Assembly (NCBI GenBank): GCA_035284865.1
Contig: JAYKHL010000067.1
Location: 1 to 64,000, forward strand
Reading direction: 5' to 3'
Length of the DNA stretch: 64,000 nt
From: JAYKHL01 sp035284865
GTDB taxonomy: Bacteria; Cyanobacteriota; Sericytochromatia; S15B-MN24; JAQBPE01
Shown here: positions 58,367 through 64,000 of the stretch, one piece after another
Layout: every line of letters starts with the position of its first letter
Position numbering within the stretch: the first letter of the stretch is position 1
Made by a program: the position numbers and the translations under genes
The notes under the pieces: model-generated
Databases searched by the model: none
Seen by the model: only the letters and a program-made list of their open reading frames with translations
What the model was told of the DNA's origin: nothing

Positions 58367-59734
58367 GTGCCCCAGCTCGCGATCGAGGGTGGGTTCCTGG
58401 CCCCAAGGCCAGCCGCCGCCCCACCCAGCCCCCGAAAGCCCGGCGGTGATTTCGACGCCGCGATGTCGGCGGCCGCCCGGCCCCCGCAGGCTCCACGCCC
58501 GGACCGCCCGGAGGCCGCGCGGGAGCCGGACCCTGGGGTCTCGGATGGCGCTCCCGAGGTGGCCCGGGCCAGCGACCAGCAGCCGGGCGATGGCTCCCCC
58601 GAGGCGGAGGCTTCAGGGGAGCCCCGGGCCGAGGCGCAGGACGACCCGGCAGCCCCCCCTCAGGGGCCAGACGCCGGGGCAACGGCCCAACCGGGGGTCG
58701 GGCTCCAGCTTCACGTGGCCCTGCTCCAGCTGCCGCAGGCCACCCAGGCGACCACCGCCCCTGAGGCGTCTGCCGCGGCCCCCGAGGCCGTGGCGCCTCT
58801 CACCGCAACCGGCGCCGGGCCGCTGGCCGTCGCGCAGCTGACGCCCCAGGCCGCGGCCGTCAGCCCGGTCGGGCAACCCGGGCAGGCCGGCCCCGCAGCG
58901 GCGACCCCGCTGGCCCAGGCGGCGCAGGCCCTCAACATCCAGGCGATCGAGGGTGGGGTGGCGCCGGCCAAGGGCCCGCTGGCGGCCCCGGTCGACCCCT
59001 TCCTCAACTGGGTCGAGGCTCAGCCCGAGGCTGAGGTGACGCCGGTCGCGATGGGGTCGATCACCCCGGTGCAGCTGTCGGACGAGGTGGTGAGCCTTGA
59101 GACGTCTGCCCTCGTGGCCGCGGCAGCCTCCGAGGACGCCGAGCCGATCGGTGCCGGCGAAGCAGAGGAGGGGGCAGGGCCCACCTTGCTCAACGTGGCC
59201 TCTGCCGAGAAGCCTGGCGCGGGGGAGGCCACCCGCACGATGTCCCCGGCCCCGACGCAGCCGGCTCGGCCTGAGGAGGTGCTGCCCCAGATCCTCAAGC
59301 AGGCCGAGTTGATGAAGGCCCAGCAGCAGAACACCGTGAAGCTGCAGCTATATCCCGAGCACCTGGGCAAGCTGGAGATCAAGGTGATGGCGCATCAGGG
59401 CGTGCTGAGCGCCCAGCTCACGGCAGACTCCGCCCAGGTCAAGGGCATGCTGGAGACCCAGCTGGCTGGCCTCCAGCGAAGCCTGCAGGAGCTCGGCCTC
59501 AAGGTTGACCGCGTGGAGGTGGCGCTGAGCAGCGCGGGCCTCGGGGGCTTCGACATGGCGGGCTCAGGCTTCGCCGACCCGCGCGGCCAGGGGTCCGGCC
59601 AGCAGCCGTCCCAGCCGTCCAGGCTGGCAGGGGGCTACGACACGTGGGCCGGGGGCCCCGAGGAGGGCCCCGGGGGGGCCGTGACCTATGCCCCCTTCGG
59701 GCAAGGGGGGACGGCGGTCGACTACGTCGCCTGA
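58367..59734 (+). CDS. fliK: Flagellar hook-length control protein FliK
   Basis: A 455-residue FliK. The C-terminal Flg_hook domain carries LKQAELMKAQQQNTVKLQLY, PEHLGKLEIKVMAHQGVL, and MLETQLAGLQRSLQELGLKV, followed by a Gly-rich end. The N-terminal 300 residues are Pro/Ala/Gln-rich and low complexity, as is normal for the molecular-ruler part. The GTG start at 58367 follows AAGGAGG. FliK measures hook length and switches export specificity by interaction with FlhB. A second FliK-like protein is encoded at 62258-63667. Confidence 0.9.
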   Translation: MPQLAIEGGFLAPRPAAAPPSPRKPGGDFDAAMSAAARPPQAPRPDRPEAAREPDPGVSDGAPEVARASDQQPGDGSPEAEASGEPRAEAQDDPAAPPQGPDAGATAQPGVGLQLHVALLQLPQATQATTAPEASAAAPEAVAPLTATGAGPLAVAQLTPQAAAVSPVGQPGQAGPAAATPLAQAAQALNIQAIEGGVAPAKGPLAAPVDPFLNWVEAQPEAEVTPVAMGSITPVQLSDEVVSLETSALVAAAASEDAEPIGAGEAEEGAGPTLLNVASAEKPGAGEATRTMSPAPTQPARPEEVLPQILKQAELMKAQQQNTVKLQLYPEHLGKLEIKVMAHQGVLSAQLTADSAQVKGMLETQLAGLQRSLQELGLKVDRVEVALSSAGLGGFDMAGSGFADPRGQGSGQQPSQPSRLAGGYDTWAGGPEEGPGGAVTYAPFGQGGTAVDYVA

Positions 59735-59826
59735 TCCCGGTCCCGGGTGCCTGCACGGCTGCGGCGCTCAAGCCTGCCCGCCAGGCTGCCGATGATCCCC
59801 ACGTCCCTACCAGGAGGAGGAACCCC

Positions 59827-60279
59827 ATGCCCGCTGGCACCAGCCTCGTCGGCTCGCTGAGCTCCCTGCTCGGGCAGGCCGAGGCCCGCACCAACGCCCG
59901 GCTTGCGTCCAAGGAGCTCGGGAAGGACGCCTTCCTGCGGCTGCTCACGACCCAGCTCAAGAACCAGGACCCCCTCAAGCCGATGGAGGATGCCGCCTTC
60001 ATCGCCGAGATGGCCCAGTTCTCCTCGCTCGAGCAGATGCAGAACCTCAACAAGCTCATGGAGGCTCAGACGCAGTTCGCCTCCCTGAGCCAGGCCAGCA
60101 CCATGATCGGCAAGCACGTCACCCTGGTCACGCCAGGTGAGAACGCCGAGACCGTCAAGGGCGTCGTGTCCGAGGTCCGCCAGGTTGGCGGGGTCACCAA
60201 GGTCGTGGTGGACGGCCGGGAGCTCGACGCGTCGAGCATCCAGGCCGTGACCTCCGCTCCCGCTCAGGCGGCGGGCTGA
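59827..60279 (+). CDS. flgD: Flagellar hook-capping protein FlgD
   Basis: A 150-residue FlgD, scaffold that caps the growing hook. The N-terminus has DAFLRLLTTQLKNQDPLKPM and FIAEMAQFSSLEQMQNLNKL, the FlgD signature. The C-terminal part ends VVVDGRELDASSIQAVTSAP. It lacks the longer tudor/Ig-like region of E. coli FlgD, so it is a short form. The ATG at 59827 is behind AGGAGGAGG. Confidence 0.94.
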   Translation: MPAGTSLVGSLSSLLGQAEARTNARLASKELGKDAFLRLLTTQLKNQDPLKPMEDAAFIAEMAQFSSLEQMQNLNKLMEAQTQFASLSQASTMIGKHVTLVTPGENAETVKGVVSEVRQVGGVTKVVVDGRELDASSIQAVTSAPAQAAG

Positions 60280-60297
60280 CGGCCGTCAGGAGCCCCC

Positions 60298-60684
60298 ATG
60301 GTGGACGAGGTCTTCTTCAACGCCCCGCTCGGCCCGGTCGGGCCGCTCGGCCCCGGCGCCCCCGCAAGAAAGGCGGCGATGCCCGCCGGTCCGAGCTTCG
60401 GCGACGTGTTCACCGAAAAGCTCGCGGAGGCGCCCCTCAAGGTGAGTGCGCACGCACAGGCCCGGCTGACGTCGCGCCAGATCCAGCTCGACAAGGCTGA
60501 CTGGGACCGCATCGAGGCTGGCATCGAGCGCGCCGCGGCCAAGGGGGCCCGGGAGGCCCTTGTGCTCTCCGAGAAGGCTGCGCTCGTCGTGAGCGTTCGC
60601 AACCGCACCGTCATCACGGCCGTCGACCCGGCAGGCCTCAAGGAGAACGTCTTCACCAACATCGACAGCGCTGTCATCGTCTGA
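60298..60684 (+). CDS. Flagellar operon protein of the TIGR02530 type
   Basis: A 128-residue conserved flagellar protein always found between flgD and flgE in Bacillus-like operons (YlxG/TIGR02530 group). The segment SAHAQARLTSRQIQLDKADW, NRTVITAVDPAG and a C-terminal ENVFTNIDSAVIV match the family. Its exact job is unknown; it is part of hook assembly by context. The start is ATG 60298, 18 bases after flgD. About 140 bases follow before flgE, containing a hairpin CCCCGC/GCGGGG near 60719-60736. Confidence 0.88.
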   Translation: MVDEVFFNAPLGPVGPLGPGAPARKAAMPAGPSFGDVFTEKLAEAPLKVSAHAQARLTSRQIQLDKADWDRIEAGIERAAAKGAREALVLSEKAALVVSVRNRTVITAVDPAGLKENVFTNIDSAVIV

Positions 60685-60827
60685 ACCTTCGGGGGGCAGC
60701 CACCCGGCCGGACCGACACCCCGCCCACCAGCGGGGCCAGGAAGCCCCCGCGAGCGCCGAACGCGCCTCGCGCTGCCCCGACACTCCCACCCCCTCGGCT
60801 TGCAGGCAGTTCAGGAGGAGCTTCCCC

Positions 60828-62210
60828 ATGATTCGTTCGATCTTCACGGGCGTGACCGGCATGCGCAACCACCAGGCGCGCATGGACGTCATCTCCAACA
60901 ACATCGCCAACGTCAACACGACGGGCTTCAAGTACTCGCGCGTGAACTTCGCGGACGCCGTCTCCCAGATCACCAGCCCGTCCACGGCGCCGGGGGGGTC
61001 GGTGGACCGCGGCGGCATCAACGTCCGGCAGGTGGGCCTCGGCATGCAGGTGGCCAGCATCGACACCGTGCACACGCAGGGCACCGTTGCCACCACCGGC
61101 AAGGTCACGGACATCGCCATCCAGGGCAGCGGCTTCTTCATCCTGGCGGACGGTCCGCAGCGCTACTACACCCGCAATGGCTCGTTCGACTTCGACCGCA
61201 ACGGCAACCTCGTCAGCCCCACCAGCGGCCTCAAGGTCATGGGCTACCAGTCGGTGGAGCGCAAGGACGCGGCCGGCGAGTCGTTCTACGAGATTGACCC
61301 CGCCGTGCCCATCCGCGAGGTCAAGGTGCCGCAGGGGTCGTTCATTCCGCCGCGGCGCACGACGGAGGTGACCTTCAAGGGCAACCTCGACCAGCGCCTC
61401 GACGTGGCAGCCGCTGCGCCCCCGCCGCCCGGCAGCTTCACGGAGACCACCGTTGACGTCTACGACTCACTCGGGGGGGTCCACCAGGTGACCTTCCGCT
61501 TCACGCACACGGCGGCCTCCGACTGGAGCTGGGAGGTCGTCAACAACGACCCCACCCTCGTCGACGCGGGCGGCACGGCCATTGCGACCCCGACGATCCC
61601 CCCCACCCCGCCTGCGGGCGGCACGCCGCTGCTGTCCTTCACGGCCAATGGCACGCTTCGGAACCCGGGCACGCTGCAGGTCGGCGACCGCTACCCGGCG
61701 GGCTCCATCGACCTCGCCTGGCGGCTCGCCTCGGGCGAGGTCGCCACGACCACGATCACCCCCAACTTCGGCAACGTGGGCGAGGGCGTCGGCATCACCC
61801 AGTTCGCGAACGAGACGACCGCCGTGGCCGTGGACCAGAACGGCTTCTCGCGGGGCGACCTGACGAGCGTGGCGATCGACAAGGCGGGCATCGTCAGCGG
61901 CGTGTACTCCAACGGTCGCCAGCGCATCCTCGCCCAGATGGCCCTCGCCACGTTCTCCAACCCCGGCGGCCTCCAGAAGGAGGGCGACAACAACTTCATC
62001 AAGACCAACAACTCGGGGGACGCCGTGGTGCGGGCTCCCAACCAGGCCGAGGCCGGCAGCATCCTGGCGGGCTCGCTCGAGAACTCCAATGTCGACCTCG
62101 CCGAGCAGTTTGCCGACATGATCACCACGCAGCGTGGCTTCCAGGCCGCCTCGCGGGTCATCACGACCTCCGACGAGGTGTTGCAGGAGCTGCTCAACCT
62201 GAAGCGGTAA
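60828..62210 (+). CDS. flgE: Flagellar hook protein FlgE
   Basis: A 460-residue hook subunit. The N-terminus MIRSIFTGVTGMRNHQARMD and ISNNIANVNTTGFKYSRVNF is the axial-protein D0 motif, and the C-terminus SNVDLAEQFADMITTQRGFQ then VITTSDEVLQELLNLKR is the matching helix. A Pro/Gly/Thr-rich D1/D2 region occupies the middle. The ATG at 60828 is preceded by AGGAGG. It is exported before FlgL/flagellin and assembles to the length set by FliK. Confidence 0.97.
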   Translation: MIRSIFTGVTGMRNHQARMDVISNNIANVNTTGFKYSRVNFADAVSQITSPSTAPGGSVDRGGINVRQVGLGMQVASIDTVHTQGTVATTGKVTDIAIQGSGFFILADGPQRYYTRNGSFDFDRNGNLVSPTSGLKVMGYQSVERKDAAGESFYEIDPAVPIREVKVPQGSFIPPRRTTEVTFKGNLDQRLDVAAAAPPPPGSFTETTVDVYDSLGGVHQVTFRFTHTAASDWSWEVVNNDPTLVDAGGTAIATPTIPPTPPAGGTPLLSFTANGTLRNPGTLQVGDRYPAGSIDLAWRLASGEVATTTITPNFGNVGEGVGITQFANETTAVAVDQNGFSRGDLTSVAIDKAGIVSGVYSNGRQRILAQMALATFSNPGGLQKEGDNNFIKTNNSGDAVVRAPNQAEAGSILAGSLENSNVDLAEQFADMITTQRGFQAASRVITTSDEVLQELLNLKR

Positions 62211-62219
62211 CGCGCTGAG

Positions 62220-62239
62220 GGGGCCGCTCGAGCGGCCCC
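62220..62239 (+). terminator. GC palindrome between flgE and the FliK-like gene
   Basis: GGGGCCGCTC and GAGCGGCCCC form a perfect palindrome (8-bp stem with a TCGA loop), 9 bases after the flgE stop. No T tract follows. It may reduce transcription into the next genes or protect the mRNA end, giving flgE a higher level than downstream genes. Confidence 0.45.
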
Positions 62240-62257
62240 GAACGGACCCTCACCCCG

Positions 62258-63667
62258 ATGGAACTTCGTGGCCTTAACCTCGGCCAGCCGCTCTCCGGCC
62301 CCGCGCCCGCGGGGCCGGACGCGGCGTTGCTGGGGGCCCTGCGGGCCGCCGCGGAGAGCGGTCGCGTCGCCGAGGCCCGCGTGCTCGTCACGCGGGGCAC
62401 CGCGGCGGTGCTCGAGCTGCTCGGGCACGAGCTGGAGGCCGAGGCCCACACACCGCTTCAGGCGGGCGACCGCCTCCAGGTTCGCGTCGAGGTCCAGCCC
62501 GGCGGCGTGGTGCGCCTGGCGGTCCAGGCCAGCGGCTCCGAGGGGGGGGCGGCCAGGGCCCTGCCGGATGCCGAGCTCGACGGGATGCTGCGTGAGCACG
62601 GGCTGCCGGCGGACGCCCGGGGACGAGCCGTCGCCCGCGCCCTGGTGGCACGGGATGGCAGGCTGGACCTCCCGGCCGCCCAGCGGCTGCTGCAGGCGCT
62701 GCGGCCCTTCGCCGCCGTGGGACCTCGGGAGGCAGCCGCTGCGGCCCTGCTGCAGCGGACGGGCCTGCCGCTGGCGCCCGCGACGCTCGCGCAGGTCATG
62801 GCCCGGGCGGAGCCGGGGGCTCCGGCCGCATTGGCCGCGCGCCTGGCAGCTGCGTTGCCGGGCCTGCAGGCTGCGGCAACCACCTCGGGGCCCGGGGGAG
62901 AGGCGGCCCGTGCCGTGCTCGCGAGCCTGGGCGGCCTGCCGCTCGCAGGCCCTCCGGCGACGGTGGAGGCCGCCCTGCGCGCGTGGGTCGCCCGGCTGAC
63001 CCCGCCGGGCGCCCCGGGGCCCAGCCCACCTGAGGCTGGGCCGGAGGGGCCCGCGGCCCCGGCGGAGGGGGGCGTGCCCGCGTCACAGCGGTTCCCGGCA
63101 GGTCCGGGTATAAGTTATGTGAGCCCGGCTGTCGTCCGGGGGCCGGACCTGGCGTCCCTGCTCGAGCAGGCGGCGCGCGCCTTGGGCCCGTTGCAGGCGG
63201 ACGGGAAGCAGCTGTTGAGCGAGGCCGTGGCCGAAGTCCGATACCTTCAACTGGCGAATGCGGGCGCGCCGCAGGGGGCGTGGGCCGGGCCTCACCATGT
63301 CCCGTTGCTCGTGGCGCGTGGGGCGGAGGCGCCGGGTGAGGCCTCCTTGCGGGTGCATCGGCGGCCGCCGGGCGCGGAGGATGAGCCCGGGACCACCCGG
63401 CTCGACCTCTCCGTGCCCACCGAGCACCTGGCCACCGTACAGGCCAGCCTGGTCGAGGCCGGCGGCCACCTCACGCTGACGCTCGGGCTGGCAGACGCCG
63501 ACGCGAGGGCCTTTGTCGAGGGCCACCTCGAGCGCCTGCGCGAGGCCCTCGCCGCCCGGGGCTTCTCGCTGGCCCACCTCGAGGCCCGGCTTGCCACCCC
63601 ACGTTTGCCCGAACCCAGCCTGGATGCCGGTGCGGACGCGTTGTTGCGCTTCGATCGGAGGGTCTGA
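62258..63667 (+). CDS. Second FliK-like / hook-length control domain protein
   Basis: A 469-residue Ala/Gly/Pro-rich protein in the flagellar operon. The last 150 residues resemble the FliK C-terminal domain: LDLSVPTEHLATVQASLVEA, GGHLTLTLGLADADARAFVE and LREALAARGFSLAHLEARL follow the FliK pattern of a beta-hairpin then a helix. The N-terminal 300 residues are helical and low complexity. No FliK Gln motif is present. Similar double-FliK arrangements exist in some flagellar operons. It starts at ATG 62258 and is followed after one base by the FlhB-like gene. Confidence 0.7.
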   Translation: MELRGLNLGQPLSGPAPAGPDAALLGALRAAAESGRVAEARVLVTRGTAAVLELLGHELEAEAHTPLQAGDRLQVRVEVQPGGVVRLAVQASGSEGGAARALPDAELDGMLREHGLPADARGRAVARALVARDGRLDLPAAQRLLQALRPFAAVGPREAAAAALLQRTGLPLAPATLAQVMARAEPGAPAALAARLAAALPGLQAAATTSGPGGEAARAVLASLGGLPLAGPPATVEAALRAWVARLTPPGAPGPSPPEAGPEGPAAPAEGGVPASQRFPAGPGISYVSPAVVRGPDLASLLEQAARALGPLQADGKQLLSEAVAEVRYLQLANAGAPQGAWAGPHHVPLLVARGAEAPGEASLRVHRRPPGAEDEPGTTRLDLSVPTEHLATVQASLVEAGGHLTLTLGLADADARAFVEGHLERLREALAARGFSLAHLEARLATPRLPEPSLDAGADALLRFDRRV

Positions 63668-63668
63668 C

Positions 63669-63971
63669 GTGGCGGCGGCAGAGGGGCGTTCGGACCCGCG
63701 GCGGGCGGTGGCGCTGCGGTACGAGGCGGGGAGGGACGAGGCGCCCACCGTCGTGGCGACAGGTGAGGGCCTCGTGGCGGACCGCATCGTCGCGCTGGCG
63801 CGCGAGGCCGGCGTTCCTGTCGAGGCGCATCCGGACCTTGCGGCGGCCCTGGCGCAGGTGGAGCTCGGGACGGCCATCCCGGAGGCGCTCTACCCGGTGG
63901 TGGCGGAGTTGCTGGTGTTCATCCAGCGCCTGAACGACGAACGTGGCGCTTTGCGGGAGGCTCTCTCATGA
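63669..63971 (+). CDS. FlhB C-terminal domain-like protein (FhlB/YlqH type)
   Basis: A 100-residue protein similar to the cytoplasmic domain of FlhB: RRAVALRYEAGRDEAPTVVA, IVALAREAGVPVEAHPDLAA and VELGTAIPEALYPVVAELLV. It has no membrane spans and lacks the NPTH autocleavage site found in full FlhB, so it is of the FhlB/YlqH type. In Bacillus such a gene lies in the same flagellar operon near flhB. It may take part in the substrate switch with FliK. GTG 63669 is preceded by GGAGGG. Confidence 0.85.
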   Translation: MAAAEGRSDPRRAVALRYEAGRDEAPTVVATGEGLVADRIVALAREAGVPVEAHPDLAAALAQVELGTAIPEALYPVVAELLVFIQRLNDERGALREALS

Positions 63972-64000
63972 TACAGGTGACGCGCTTGAACGGTTCGGTC
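63968..64000 (+). CDS. flbD: FlbD-family flagellar protein, first 11 codons only
   Basis: The visible codons give MIQVTRLNGSV and the window ends there. The family begins MIKVTRLNG in Bacillus and related flagellar operons, where flbD (swrD) follows flgE. The ATG at 63968 overlaps the FhlB stop by four bases (ATGA). Confidence 0.85.
   Translation, partial: MIQVTRLNGSV

Overview
The window is very GC-rich, densely coded bacterial DNA from a flagellated organism with lipoproteins. The flagellar gene set and order resemble the fla/che arrangement of Bacillus-like lineages: flgB-flgC-fliE-fliF-fliG-fliH-fliI, then fliJ-fliK-flgD-(TIGR02530 type)-flgE-...-fhlB-like-flbD. A DUF3370 lipoprotein (9831-11258), a family I know mainly from cyanobacteria, and a GHL10-type hydrolase suggest a deep-branching non-photosynthetic relative of Cyanobacteria (Sericytochromatia/Melainabacteria-like). 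That placement is inference; no rRNA or ribosomal protein gene is present to test it.

Layout. 1-2480: the 3' end of one flagellin, a complete second flagellin behind a very good sigma-28 promoter, and a TPR-like gene that may be translated leaderless. 2535-3268: DUF1292 gene and ruvX. 3348-8048: a giant DUF4011-type SF1 helicase with a C-terminal nuclease-like domain. 8094-16198: a SulP transporter, secreted or lipoprotein genes (DUF3370, papain-like protease), a HAD phosphatase, a toxin-like orphan and an APH-type kinase. 16315-21620: a Ser/Thr kinase-AAA-TPR regulator translationally coupled to a GHL10 hydrolase. 21880-26472: an operon of GH1 glycosidase, small secreted protein, glpK and a degenerate GDPD-like protein. 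26714-30215: two paralogous lipoproteins with opposite low-complexity tails (Asn/Gly versus Asp). 30275-32972: biotin carboxylase, biotin carrier, HMG-CoA lyase and a tiny zinc ribbon, probably acyl-CoA/leucine catabolism. 33221-35254: tandem B-box zinc-finger/TM/Ig-like proteins. 35265-36956: a GH-A type glycosidase lipoprotein.

37036-45208 (minus strand) carries the basal-body/export half of the flagellar operon plus fliS, a FlgN/FliT-like gene and flaG. 45348-53899 (minus) carries polA, pit with its DUF47 partner, rfbA/rfbC/rfbB, and a DegP-type protease. 53995-54090 is a small SRP RNA (ffs), followed by a CbpA-like DnaJ protein, a Crp/Fnr regulator, a lipoprotein and a FemAB/GNAT-like protein. 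57822-64000 (plus) is the second half of the flagellar operon, from fliJ to the first codons of flbD.

The ancestral flagellar superoperon appears to have been broken exactly between fliI and fliJ, with one half inverted about 20 kb away. Promoters with a visible extended -10 (TGnTAnnnT) and little -35 recur through the window. The most unusual content is the paired tail-swapped lipoproteins with a GLIGLDAS repeat, the pseudo-GDPD behind glpK, the tandem membrane B-box genes and the toxin-like orphan.
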